Positions 22,023-33,313 of a stretch of 64,000 nt of DNA are shown piece after piece. How positions within the stretch are numbered: the first letter of the stretch is position 1; each line of letters opens with the position of its first letter. The notes under the pieces are model-generated. The model was not told the origin of the DNA. It did not search any database and saw only the letters and a program-made list of their open reading frames with translations. Made by a program: the position numbers and the translations under genes. The stretch is from Pictodentalium vernedei (taxonomy: Eukaryota; Mollusca; Scaphopoda; Dentaliida; Dentaliidae), in contig CM062297.1 of assembly GCA_031216915.1 (NCBI GenBank), positions 541,344,971 through 541,408,970 on the forward strand, given 5' to 3'.

Positions 22023-22800
22023 AAAAATGATCCACAGTGAATCTCACTTCCAATAAATGACGTTATGTTTATCTCTCTTGTATTGTTTGGGTGCTTTAGG
22101 GGCCTGAAGGGGCGTGGTGGCTCAGTAGGTAGAGGTGCAGGATACAAGCTGAGAGGTCCTCGGTTCGAATCCCACCTGCGGCAATTGCGTTGTGTCCTTG
22201 GGCAAGACACTTCACACCCATTGCCCACGTGGGGGCACAGTGTCGCTGTGTACTAAGGCGTACTGCACGTCGATGGTGCACCTATCTTCAACCAATGCTA
22301 ACCCTGCTTGTGTGGAGTTAGTATATTGGGGAGCTGACAGTTGCTCGCCGCTGCTCGGTTGTTCTCTCTGGGTAATCTGGCTTCCTCCACCCGTAAAACT
22401 GACAAGGTTATGATTAGCCATTGTGCAGAAATACGTGACCTTAAACACCAATAAATAAATAAATAAGGCCCGAAAACAGCCCATTTCATCAAAATTTTGA
22501 TGTTTGACAGCCTGTGGAGGGTTAACATATGCATTGCCTAAAATCTTTTGTATATGAATGGTCGTATCACAGACAGGTCTAACAATGATGAATGTTTTAA
22601 AAAAAATCTTCAAGATGCGTTTCGAGAAAGTGCCTATAAACCTTAATTGTGACAGTTTTTTGCCAATTCTGGCAAAATAAGGGTTAAATCAAAAATTCCA
22701 CTCTGGTACATTTTTAGATTTTGTGCCCCTCTATGTGTGTGCAAAATTGTGTGAAAATCAGTTTGAAAATGGCTTCTGAATCATACGGAAAAAATGTGTG
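22023..22800 (+). repeat. Satellite A array, segment 7 (array end)
   Basis: An A1 monomer is broken by a complete SINE (22109-22466). The array then passes into the divergent third monomer type, ending in an A-rich stretch near 22800. The third type is homologous to 7600-7750. Satellite A is not seen further right. Confidence 0.75.
22109..22466 (+). mobile_element. Complete tRNA-derived SINE
   Basis: The tRNA-like head has A box TGGCTCAGTAGG (22118-22129) and B box GGTTCGAATCC (22162-22172), 44 bp apart, which forms an internal RNA polymerase III promoter. The body includes 'gtccttgggcaagacacttc', a phrase common in animal tRNA-SINEs, and ends in an (AATA)n tail. Flanks ggcctgaa (22101-22108) and ggcccgaa (22467-22474) are a probable 8-bp target duplication with one change. 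Four truncated relatives lie in the window. It has the length and tail of a SINE rather than a functional tRNA gene. Confidence 0.9.
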
Positions 22801-22846
22801 GGGAAAAAAAAAATAAAAAAAAAATAACAAGATCAACGCGAAGCAT

Positions 22847-23698
22847 GGCATATGCCCCCTCCTACAATACCATGGATAGCATTATGCCATCAAAAGCATG
22901 ACATGTGCCTGCAGCAATCTGTGCTAATATAAACAAGCATGGCAAAAATTATTTCAATCCAACGTATGATGACAGAGCTAGAGCAGCAAATATGTTGGAC
23001 GGACACATTTTTCAATCATCCCCTAAATTAAACAAGGGCAAATAACACTGTAAATACTCATGCGAAGATATTAATTCTACTATAGGATCAAGCCAGAAAA
23101 TAAGCAGACTGTCATCTGCAAAATGAGGTCCCCAGAGGGTGAATTTAGTGCTGTGCAGGGTAGCATCACTAAATTTATCCTCTGTGAACCTCAATCTGAA
23201 TCAGGGTTTCAAAACTAAACAGAAAGAGGTACCCAGAGGATAAATTGGCCCACTGCATGGGTTAGCATCATCAAATTCACCCTCTGGGGACCTTATTTTG
23301 CAAATGTCAGACTGCTTATTTTCAGGCCTGTATAGGATCCGTTCCCCCATGCTGAGAAACAAGCATGGTAAAAATTATTTGAATTCAACGTATGATGACA
23401 GAGCTAGAGCAGCAAATATGTCGGATGGACACATTTTGCAATCATTTTTCAATAATAATCCCTTCAGTTAAATAAGGGAAAATAACTCTGTAAATGTTTA
23501 AGCGAAGATGTTAATTCTGCTGTAGGATCCGTTCTCCCATGTTGACGGACAAGCATGGCAAACATTAATTGAATCCGACAAATAATGACCGTGCTAGAAC
23601 AGCAAATATGTTAGATGGACACATCTGTGTTACGCACGAACATACGAACGTATGTAGCTCTGCACTAGATACCCCCCTCCGACCAAGTCGGGGGCATA
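22847..23698 (+). mobile_element. Family E element (ATGCCCCC termini)
   Basis: The 5' end has GGCATATGCC followed by ATGCCCCCT (22852-22860). The 3' end has ACGAACATACGAACG-type repeats and a hairpin with CCGAC / GTCGG stem, ending GGGGGCAT (about 23689-23697). The core has three units marked by 'gacagagctagagcagcaaa', near 22975, 23400 and 23590. A 231-bp MITE interrupts the first unit. The same overall plan is seen in families H, P and D. Confidence 0.65.
23100..23330. mobile_element. 231-bp MITE with about 53-bp inverted termini
   Basis: The ends are near-perfect inverted repeats starting AAGCCAGAAAATAAGCAG. It is flanked by TATAGGATC at 23091-23099 and 23331-23339, a 9-bp target duplication (8 bp if one T is coincidental). 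A second copy at 31033-31263 shares the termini and interior. A duplication of 8-9 bp suggests hAT- or Mutator-type mobilisation; I cannot decide between them. Confidence 0.8.
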
Positions 23699-23932
23699 AT
23701 AATCAGTAGAAAAACATTAGTCTTTTCCTGAGGGAAAAGCCTAAAAAAATAAAAAAATAATAATAATCCGTAGAAAAACAATAGTCTTTTTCAGAGGGAA
23801 AAGCCTAATAATCCAAAGAAAAACAAGAGTCTTTTCCAGAGGGAAAAGCCTAATAAAAGCTTAAACTAAAGGGGAAACTATATATTATGGTTCACAGTTA
23901 CCTGCCAGTTATTTGAAAACAAAATTCTTCAA
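23699..23932 (+). repeat. Short tandem units and start of a 300-bp repeat
   Basis: A unit of about 60 bp containing 'gagggaaaagcctaataa' is repeated about three times (23700-23870). The 5' part of a 300-bp unit ('ggttcacagttacctgcc') follows and is broken at 23940 by a hAT-like element. No gene is seen. Confidence 0.6.
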
Positions 23933-23940
23933 ATCATAAC

Positions 23941-25065
23941 AAGACCTGTTAACCTCTGAAGGAGACTATCAGTGAGATTTTGATGAGCTCTCAGTGAGAT
24001 TTGGATGCTTGTCAGTGAGATTTTTGTGCGCGGCCAATACATCAATATTTTCCTTGTTATGCCTCCCACAGTCCCATCTGGGCACCCTCCCCCCAACCCA
24101 AATGTATTATATATTTCATTTTAATAATTTATTTTAACACTTTTAATGGTATTTGTCAGTAAAAGCATACAAATATGGATATCAATGGTCCAAGCTCCCC
24201 CCCCCCACCCCCCCCCCTCCAGGGACAATGACCCCCCCCCAACACACACACAAATGTGAGTGGATGCCTATCTAGCCTTTGCCTGTACACCCCCCCCCCC
24301 CCCCCCCCCCCACACCTTCAATCCGGCCATTTTCCTTGCTCATGCAAACCCATCCCGGTGCTTCAATAAATAGAGGCTGAAACATCTTGGGCCGAAACGT
24401 CCAAGGACCAAAACATTCAAGAACCAACACAAGCATTCCTTCTTCGTTCATGCCATTTATTCATGTATAAACTGACCGCCCTGGAGCACATAATGTGTCC
24501 CCATTGTTGTAAACAATATGGCTCTCCCTTGTTTTGTTTTCAAAACAGTCTTTCATGTAGCATGGCTCAAACTGGATATTACAACTCGGGGTATTAATTC
24601 ATATTTATTTTTGAGCAGCTATTTTTCCAGGGATCACATCAGGTAATAATAATAATTGGGTCTTCTTCTTTGCTCCAAAAACTTTGGGACAAAACGTCCC
24701 AGTCCAGCATGGCTTTATGAAAGTAACGTCTTTAAAAACAGACTATAACACACTTGTTTTCGAAATGCCACTTTCGATTTCCATGACTTTTCCATCAACA
24801 ACATGGGAATTCACGCTAACAATTCATGGAACTCAGAATTGGTAAAACTCAATGTGTATCTTTGATAAATTATCATTTCCAACAAGTATTCTGCGTCATA
24901 AATTTATATATCGTGACCAACTTCACAACTTGTTTAATTTTCAAAATAGAACAACTATTTTGGAAAAGTGTCAAATCGGGAGAAAATAGGATGTGACCGT
25001 GAGAGCATGAGTTGGTGCCTCAAACCGGGAGACTCACGGTGAAACCGGGAGAGTTAACAGGTCTG
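23941..25065. mobile_element. Non-autonomous hAT-like element with 8-bp TSD
   Basis: ATCATAAC is duplicated exactly at 23933-23940 and 25066-25073. The ends are inverted: AAGACCTGTTAAC on the left and, inverted, CAGACCTGTTAAC on the right, both continuing into a CTC-rich stretch. An 8-bp duplication with CAG-type ends is typical of hAT. The interior holds C-homopolymer tracts (22 C at 24290-24311) and no transposase. Length is 1125 bp. Confidence 0.78.
24290..24311 (+). repeat. Poly-C tract (22 C)
   Basis: An uninterrupted C run inside the hAT-like element, with a second C-rich stretch about 100 bp upstream (24188-24220). Confidence 0.9.
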
Positions 25066-25073
25066 ATCATAAC

Positions 25074-25682
25074 ATTTTGTCACTAAAAGATAAACTAGTC
25101 AGTAAATTTTAAAAGTTGAACCACCTGTCAAAGTCAGAAATATTAACTTAAATTCCTTATCTCAGAATTTAATAAAAGCCTAAAGAGGAAATTATAGTAT
25201 GGTTCACTGTTACTTGTCAGTTATTTGAGAACAAAAATCTTTAAATCCATAACATGTTGGCACTACAAGACAGTACTAGAATAGATGAGTTAATTTTAAA
25301 AGTTGAACCACCAGAATTTGAAAGACTAGTCTGGTCTTTCAAATTCTGGTGGTTCAACTTTTAAAATTTGATTGAGACCCACTCAGTGAAAGCTATTGAA
25401 CCTTGGTCAGAATCGGATGCATCCACATCCAAAAAGTCAGAAATGTTAACTTAAATTCCTCATCTTGGCATTTAATAAAAGTTTAAAGAGGAAATTATAT
25501 CATGATTCACTGTTACTTGTCAGTTATTTGAGAACAAAAATCTTCAAATTCATAGCATTTTGGCACTACAAGAAAGTACTAGAATAAATGAGTAAATTCT
25601 AAAAGCTGAACCACCAGAATTTGAAAGACTAGCTTAGTAGTCTAGTCATTCAGATTCTGTTGGTTCAGATTTTAAAATTTGA
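25074..25682 (+). repeat. Tandem ~300-bp units next to the hAT transposase 3' end
   Basis: Two full units plus the broken first unit (23876-23940 joined to 25074 onward) contain 'ggttcactgttacttgtcag' and an internal inverted repeat. The best example is at about 25292-25368, with 34-bp arms around a short loop, including 'gttgaaccaccagaatttg'. Each unit ends with 'ggatgcatccaca', which overlaps the last codons of the minus-strand transposase that begins its stop at 25683. The array therefore looks like duplications of the gene's 3' end. Confidence 0.65.
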
Positions 25683-27690
25683 TTAAGTCCCACTCAGTTT
25701 AACTTGGTCAGAATCAGATGCATCCACATTCCTTATCTCCTGGTGCTCATCCCCTGAATCAGCACAATCCATGTCACTATCTGATGAATCCTCATCATCA
25801 ACTTTTTTCTGCATGCTACTATCATCATCAGACACCTGGCCCTCTTCACATTCACAAATGTCCAAAATATGCAATCTTGTCTTCTTTTGTTTACCCTTTC
25901 CCCCTTTAGCCTTTCACTGTCAACCTCTAACTGGTCTATTTTTCTCTTTCGTTTTGTTTGTAAATACTTGTTCACTGCACTATCTATAATTTCCTCCTTC
26001 TCCTCCACTGTCCATACTTTCTCATTGGCTGCAATATGAACCTGATCTCTAACTGTAGCATGATGCATAGATAAACGTTTGTGTGTTAAAATATTTGTCA
26101 AAAGAGAAAAGCCCCTCTCCATGGTAGAATTTGACATAGAATTTGACACAGGAATGGACAAGCACAATTCAGCTAGTAGGCACATTTTTGAGAATTGTCC
26201 TTTTTTATACATGATTATGTTCCTCCAATGATTTCACTTCAAGTATTTCCTGTCTCCCAATGATTTCAACTCTCTCCATTCTTCCAGTGCAGAATTTTTA
26301 CTGAAGTCTTTATATTCCTGAGGGGTTTGAAAATGACTTGCTATCTTACTTATGTCTTCAACACAAAACTGTTTGTCACAAGTAATCCAATCACTTGGAT
26401 CCATGATCTGATTAATATTCAAGTATATTTCATCTGAGAATGAACTAAACGGTGTATTTATTTTTGATATGATATTTGGCACAACACTATTTTTAATTGC
26501 ACTGATTTACGATGTTGGGGAGCTGGCAGCTGCTTGTCATTGCTCGGTGGTTCTCTCCGGGTACTCCGGCTTCCTCCACCCGTAAAACTGTCACGGTCAT
26601 GATTAGCCATTGTGCATAAATATGTGACCTTAAACATCAATAAATAAATAAATAATTGCGCTGATATGACATGTTTCACTTTCAGATGTATTTGTAATGT
26701 GCATTGGATTCAGTGTTAATGTTTCTCTATTGTGAATCTATATGTCTCCTTGCTTGGGTACTTCTGAACTAACTGAATAACCTGTAGCCGAGTCTTTATC
26801 TGCATACAATTTATAAGACCTGGTGGTATTGTGATTCTCATCGCGATTGAGTAAATCATTCAGTTGTCTTTTCGCTTTATCTATGACTCGGTTTACATAC
26901 CAAGCCAGAACGTTGCCTTTCTCAAAACACAGAGATATGCCCACTGGTGCCTGCAACAGGTCTTTGTATAAAATTACTGTTTGTAAAAATGAAAAGTTAC
27001 AAAGCTTCTTCAGGAATCCACTCACTTTTCTTTCAGTGCCAGCAGCCATTTTCATGTTACTTTGGAGGCATTCGTTCAAGCTCATTGCTAAAGGAATCCA
27101 TCCATGGAGAATAGTTCTCAAACCACGTAAACGATGTGCTATGGATCTGGTTCCTTGCATATGTGGGATTGTGTAAGGATCTATCCCAAGTGCTGTACAT
27201 GCATTGTTATACATTATCCTCTGTTTTCCCGATTTCTTATACAGATAATAAATGCCACACATGAAACCATCAGATTTAATTTTTGAATTCCCAAGCAAAG
27301 CACCTTTCATAACTAACTCAGCATGGTGCTTCACACAATGAATCGTAAGTAACCATGAGCGTTTTTTCGTCAGGCGTGTCAGGAGCCCTGAGTGTACCCC
27401 AGTGTTCACACTAGCCCCATCCGAAGTTGCTGACACCATGCAATTAGAGCTGAAACAGTTGGCCCATTTTTGGAACTGGTTAACCATTGGGCATAATCAG
27501 ATTTCAACCGAATATCCATTAATTTTAACCGCTGGTATTTTTGCATTGCCTACGATGCAAAATCTGTAAGGAATGGCGAGAAAACAGTCCAAAACACTGC
27601 CACCTGACTTCCGCAAAACATAAACAAACCAACACCATCGAGTGCTTACGGGAATCGTCAATGTGCAAACGATCGTTAACATGACTGCAA
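25683..27690 (-). pseudogene. hAT-family transposase, decayed
   Basis: Minus strand. The catalytic portion (27487-26738) contains 'SDGASVNTGVHSGLLTRL' followed by 'IHCVKHHAELV', as in hAT proteins of the ZNF862/ZMYM-like group. An upstream stretch in the same frame (27682-27499) is separated by one in-frame stop. The C-terminal dimerisation region (26212-25870) has 'FSKMCLLAELCLSIPVSNS' and 'ERGFSLLTNILTHKRLSM'. The acidic tail (25874-25683) is in a shifted frame. A SINE is inserted at 26507-26653. No BED finger or terminal inverted repeats were identified. Confidence 0.75.
26507..26653 (+). mobile_element. tRNA-SINE copy, 5' truncated, with TSD
   Basis: Matches the 3' part of the SINE at 22109-22466 from 'gttggggagctg' to the (AATA)n tail. 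The flanks AATTGCACTGAT (26495-26506) and AATTGCGCTGAT (26654-26665) form a 12-bp target duplication with one change. It splits the transposase pseudogene. Confidence 0.88.
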
Positions 27691-29079
27691 TGCTCCCACA
27701 TAATAGTGATGATACAAATATTTGTGGTCACCCTGTATTGCGCGGTCACAAAAACAGGCCTTGCCCTTTGAAAATTTAATCACAGGTGCACGACATGTGA
27801 AAATCAAAAACTTTGTGTGCAATTTATGTGTGCATTTAAAGTGAGGGACAAATGTCCTTGATATTAGTTAAGAATTTTCCAACCAATTTGTAAATTGTAG
27901 TTAAGCATGGTTATTAGTTAACTGTACTAGCAAAGAGTCTCTTACCTTGAGTGGCTTGAATTTGATATGATCATCGGGTGAATATGTAATCCTAATTTTT
28001 TGAGTATCTTTTTTTGTTCACTGCTAAGACAAACGTCACAAACAGTTCCATGTTTACATTCACCTACCCTCACAATGAAATTTCTGGCGGGAATATGTTG
28101 CGAGTCATGAAAGTGGTGTGTAAGAAATTATTATACGTCGGAATCTCGATCTCATTCGCGCAGAGGAGGCCATCAAACTCGGTCGCATTCACCCTCTGCA
28201 TGAATGAGATCGATATTCCGATTCTGCATCGATGAAAAGGTCTATTCGTTTCGGCGCCATTACCAGGTTATTGTTTTTACTGTTTTATATTTATACAAAA
28301 ACATGGCCGATTTCGAAATCTCCGTTGCCGCCTCACGAGTACTCAAATGACAATAATTAAGGGATAAAACCTAGTTTGGATCAATAAACTCTGCCCAAAT
28401 ATAAGGAAATACACGTACAATCGATTGCAGCCGGTAATAAGGGTGAAAGCTTGAAATATATTCCTAATTTTGAGTTTTGAGTTCCCATAAAAACTTGATG
28501 TGAACTTTTTCTATAGGATTGTATGGGAAGAATCTGAACGTAGAGGGGTAGCCACTACGTTCAGATCGCTGAACTAGTGCCGTAGCAGATGGTGTTGAGA
28601 AATGTTATTATTCTGCCATTCAACTTTCTCTGGAAAATGCTCTATTTACAATACCGGTGCGCTAGGCAGAAACGGTGGTACTAAAAGACGACCGCAGAAG
28701 AGTGTAGACGTCCAAAGAAAAAGTTAACCCATGAGCAAAGATGTATGGTCGTCTTCTCGTACATTTTTCGTTATAGAATGGGATAAACATACTTCCATTC
28801 ATAATAATATTTTACACATAGGTTTAAAAGGTCAGTATCAACTCTTCATGCATTTAGTTTCCCCACAAACCCCCTACTCTTTCTACGGTCATCTACAGTC
28901 ATCTTTTAGCAAGCACAGGCGGAAGTTCATTATTCTCATTGATGGATGTTATTTTATTTACGAAATCGCTCGTTGTTCGACTCCCTGAGAGTGATAAAAT
29001 CAATAGATTGATGATGGGGCCAATTGATTGGCCTCATCAGATTATTTTTGCGGCCGATTACCAGTCCAGAGCCGATTGG
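27691..29079. other. No gene recognised; two inverted repeats
   Basis: I see no supported coding sequence. There is an imperfect inverted repeat at 28137-28223 (arms with 'gatctcattcgcgcagagg' and its inverse) and a smaller one at about 28530-28566 ('tctgaacgtag' and 'ctacgttcaga'). Near 29009-29042 a short palindromic stretch around 'ggccaattgattggcc' borders the LINE fragment. Confidence 0.5.
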
Positions 29080-30290
29080 CCTGGTCAAAATGCGAGCCCT
29101 GCGAATCCCGTAAAAGTCTAATTTCTTAATTAAAATGTTGTGTCTTACAGTATCAAAAGCCTTTGATAGACCTAAGAACACAGCCAGAGTGCTATCTTTG
29201 GAATTTTTCTTGTTTGATTCTGCAGCATGATTTTAAATTTTTAATATGAATTAGGTTAGACCTAGAAGAGAACGCAGTCGCAAAGGGCTCTTCTGTATCG
29301 AAAAATTGAAAGAAAATTATTCTTGCTACTGCTTTAGTTTTGTCAACTTTTGATACTGACAGTAAACCTTAAGAGAATGGGCAGACACAATTTTCAGTTT
29401 GTTAGATATACTGTTTCACTGGAAACTGTGTGTTTCTCTACATATGCATGTGTGTTACCAATAGAGCTCACTTTGTGAGCCGTGCTCGAGGAATGGAATT
29501 TCCTTTCATCCGACGGGCAACTATTCCAGTCTTAAATGAGGCATTAATAATGTGAGATAACGGAGCAGCTTCGTGTATTACTTGTTTGATTAGTTTACTT
29601 GTGAGTCCATCACAGTCTGAGTTGTTTTTGGACTTGAGATTCCTACAGACATGTACCATTTCTTCTCTACTTGTTGGAGTAACAAAGATGCTGTTGGAAT
29701 AATACCCTTTTAGGTAGCTTGAGTAATTTGTATCTGAGTGCAGAATTAGATGTTCAGTTAGCTCTCCAACTGATGAAAAATAACTGTTTAATTCATGTGC
29801 TATATCAGTAGGGTCTGTTATAGATAAGTTATATATTTTGAGTATTTCAGGTATTATAGGTTGAGGTTTAGATCGTTGAATGACCTCATTCAGTATTTTC
29901 CAGGTATTTTTAATATTTTTTTGTTTTCTATTAGTTGTGATTTATAATAGATGGTTTTACTCTGCCATTTAAGTTTGTTAAATAATTGGTTGTACACTTT
30001 ATATCCATTTCTATTTTCAAGTGTTGGATTTTTCAGCTGAGTCTTTAATAACTTTAATTTATTGAAGGATGAGGTCATTAGGTCCTTAGTTATCCAAGGT
30101 TTTTGCTTAATAAATTTCTTGGGTAGTTTGGTTTCTGTTAGGGGAAAGCACTCATCAAACATCTGGAGGAATTTATTCAGAAAAAATCATAAATTTCATT
30201 GGGACAGTCGGTTCCAAAAATGTCTGCAAATTCCTGATCGGATGATTTATTTTTAAAATTATTTATATTTCTGCGGCTGAATTTTCGTGT
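29080..30290 (-). pseudogene. Non-LTR retrotransposon (CR1/L2-like) fragment
   Basis: Read on the minus strand: linker region with 'KLPKKFIKQKPWITKDL' (30162-29890), then a region with 'DPTDIAHELNSYFSSVG' (about 29830-29770) leading to 'NLKSKNNSDCDGLTSKLI' (29659-29468). After a decayed stretch of the expected length comes RT motif A, 'FLGLSKAFDTV' (29181-29090). In motif A the catalytic Asp of the usual FLDLSKAFD is Gly. Endonuclease and the 3' half of RT are absent. Frames change between blocks. This is a dead 5'- and 3'-truncated copy. Confidence 0.82.
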
Positions 30291-30309
30291 TTATTGTATT
30301 GTAGGTTGA

Positions 30310-31561
30310 CGTTTAGAGGTCTTGCCTAATGAGCACACCAAGTTCAAAAACAATCCTATGACAAATGTGCCTTGTAGGTCATGTCAAATAAGAATGTTGA
30401 TGCACAAATGCAATAAATTCAAAGGCTGTTGCTAAGCAACAGCTTTTTGATGGAAATGAAAATAAAATCGATAGCTCCTATCCTGGTCACTCTGAATAAG
30501 CATATCAAGTTTCAAAACCTGATAATGAATGCGCTGTCTGAGGCTTGCCAAAGGAAGATGTTAATGCACAAATGCATAAGTTTACATGTAGGTCATTACT
30601 AGTGGCAACGTTTCTTTTTTTTTCTCTTTTTTGAATGGAAATCCATAAATATGCCCAGTAGAGAGTTCAAAAGCAATAAGTTGCTACACAAATGCACTAA
30701 GTTCAAAGGCTGGCGCTAACAACAATAATTTTTTTTGGAAACGAAAGAAAATCAATAGCTTCCATTTACAGGTCATACCGAACACGCATGCCAAGTTCAC
30801 AGCAATCTGATCATAAATGTGCCCTGAAGGGCGTGTCAGAGGAATATATTGATGTCTGATTAAATTCAGTTCAAATGTTGTTGCCAATGGCAATGTTTTA
30901 TGGAAGAGAATCGATAGTTCCCATCTAAAGATCACCCCAAACAAGCGTACCAGGTTTCAAATTTTTTGATGGAAATGGAAGAAAATTGATAGCTCCAATC
31001 TGGAGGTCATCCCAAACAAGCATATCAAGTTCAAGCCAGAAAATAAGCAGACTGTTATCTGCAGAATGAGGTCGCCAGAGGGGGAATTTGAATAAGCATC
31101 ACTAAATTTACCCTCTGTGAACCTCAATATGAATCATGTTCTCATGCCTAAACATAAAGAGGTACTCAGAGGGTAAATTGGCACACTGTAAGGGATAGCA
31201 TCAGAAAATTCACCCTCTGGAGACCTCATTCTGCAAATGAGAGATTGCTTATTTTCTGGCATGAACAAATTTCAAAGCGATCCAATAATAAATGTGCCCT
31301 GTATGGCGTGCCAACGGAATATATTGATGCCTGACTAAACTAAGTTCAAAGGCTGTTGCCAGCGGAAACATTTTTTGACCGAAATGGAAGAAAATCGATA
31401 GCTCCCATCTAGAGGTCATCCTAAACAAGCATACCAAGTTTCAAAGCAATCCAATCATAAATGCGACCTGTGTGGTGTGCCAAAGAAAATTGTGCTCATA
31501 CATATGCCGACAGACGAGAAGTGACAGCAATAGCTCAGCTTGACTTTGTCAAGTTAAGCTA
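30310..31561 (+). mobile_element. Family H element, 3' part, 185-bp core type
   Basis: Units of about 185 bp match the core of 2605-4857 ('aaaatcgatagctccc' and 'gtttcaaa' phrases). They are followed by a short ACAG/ACGA tract and the 3' hairpin ending CAAGTTAAGCTA. The 5' end is missing where the LINE fragment abuts. A 231-bp MITE copy is inserted at 31033-31263. Confidence 0.75.
31033..31263. mobile_element. Second copy of the 231-bp MITE
   Basis: Same inverted termini (AAGCCAGAAAATAAGCAG inward) as 23100-23330. It interrupts the 'catatcaagtt/tcaaagcgatcc' phrase of the H core. The duplicated target is degenerate (caagttc and caaatttc). Confidence 0.75.
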
Positions 31562-33183
31562 AAAAAACAGAAACAAACCCAGCCAAACCGGACAGACCAG
31601 GAGCCGATTGTAGATGGTACACAATGATTGGTGTTCATAACAAAATAGAGTTATGTTCCCTGTTTTCATCTCCTGCCAAAATAATCAATTCTACATTTTA
31701 GATGGTATATATACACATATGCATAGTGGAGAGGCAGCTCAATTTTCAAAATAATTGACCAAGAAGATCATAATTTGTGTCTTGGTGTCAGTGTGGTAGG
31801 TATAAAAAGAAACAAATTTTACCACAAAAATTTAATTTCCCTCATTACCACCACATTGACACAACAAGCTTAATGAGCAAAAGGCAGAGTTGTGCACATA
31901 TATAGAGAGAGAATAGACTTGAATGCTTGTCATACTGTGTTATCCAACTAACCAATTGGTGCTGCAATACAGAAGTAAGGTTCGGCATAATCTATACTAG
32001 AAAGGAAATAAATTGTTATAAATATATATATTCCTTTAACAATAATAACGCAGAATATATGTACCACACACTTCCATATTTAACCTGTCCTCAATATAAG
32101 GCTTACTCCTGTCAGATGCTGTAACGCTAAGCGATTCTTTGATACAAGCATCATACACCTCAGTATCATTCTAAATGGGGAGGATAAAGTTGGAGTAACA
32201 GTCGTCACAAAGAGTGATCAATATTAACATTTGATAGTAGTGTTGAAATGATTAATGCCATTTGGATTTTTACTAATCGACGGGTAGTAGTCAACGATTA
32301 ATCAACTAGTCAGTTATGTGATATCAGGTGCTAAACTAAGCAATAAAGTCTACAAAATTGTGGTTATAATGAAACTAATTGGCTGGAGTGGCTTCCAAAT
32401 AACGATACAACTGATGAGTCTAACTGTGTGACATTACTGAAGTCGATGTCTCCATGCCCTTACGACCAAACAACTGGTGCCGCTAAAAATAAATTGGTCT
32501 AATAATAAATCTGTGGTGTTTCTATTCCCTAAGGGGAATTGAGGGGAAGGCCCAGAATATTCGGTTCCACCAAATATTTTTTTACGGGTAACGTTTTGTG
32601 AAAAAAGTAGGCAGCTTCGACAGCTCTCGTTGTCGTTATTGGTGCCTGTGTTCATGTTCTGCAACTGGAGCTCTTCAGTTGTGAAATTTTGGTGTCAGTT
32701 TTGATAAGAATCGAGTCTTCTGTTTTTTATTTAACTTTCAAGTTCCGATGAATAGAAAAAAGTTCGAAAAATTCATAATCCTGAAACTAAAACAAAATCC
32801 TAATCCCAATGTATTATGTGTAACTATCGTATCTGAACATAATAATTTCAATAGCAGCATAGATCATTAGCACTTAACATTTTCTACAATACTCATGTTG
32901 TTTTGTATCCCCCCCCCCCCCCCCTCCAATTAGTCACACACACAAGTTGTGACACAACTTATCATGTTCGACTAGATTCTATCTGCGGTTGAACTAAGTG
33001 CAAATGGTGACCATATATATCTGTCATTCTTATAGTGTATCCGCCCCATTCATATGATGTCAGAGTTCAAACGGAACTCGTTTTGCTTCTGTAATAACTT
33101 GGCCATAGGTTATTTGTAGAAGAACCAAAGATCCAAGAAGTGATGCCAGGTGCACAATGGTGGCTAAGTGAGTTCAATTTATT
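31562..33183. other. No gene recognised; inverted repeat at 31784-31863
   Basis: Anonymous AT-rich DNA. An inverted repeat (arms around 'gtcagtgtggtaggtata' and its inverse) spans 31784-31863, and a related one lies at 45876-45950. A poly-C tract of 16 lies at 32909-32924. An open frame at 32664-32434 on the minus strand has no recognisable domain, and I do not call it a gene. Confidence 0.5.
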
Positions 33184-33277
33184 ATGTTAATGTTATGTTG
33201 TGTACACTTTCCTATTTATCTCATCTCTCACTCAACACATTCTGCATATTGCCCCACCCCCCCAAAAAATAATGGAT

Positions 33278-33278
<1 letters not shown>

Positions 33279-33312
<34 letters not shown>
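33279..33312 (+). repeat. Poly-C tract (34 C)
   Basis: The longest uninterrupted homopolymer in the window. It is on the plus strand; nearby open frames encoding polyproline or polyglycine are artefacts of it. Confidence 0.95.

Positions 33313-33313
<1 letters not shown>

Noticed and set aside
22110-22182. A functional tRNA gene
   Set aside because: The A and B boxes are good, but the sequence continues into a SINE body and tail with target duplication. No standard tRNA fold with a clear anticodon stem was confirmed.
32434-32664. A small minus-strand protein-coding gene
   Set aside because: An open frame of 76 codons without recognisable domain, splice signals or repeat-independent support.
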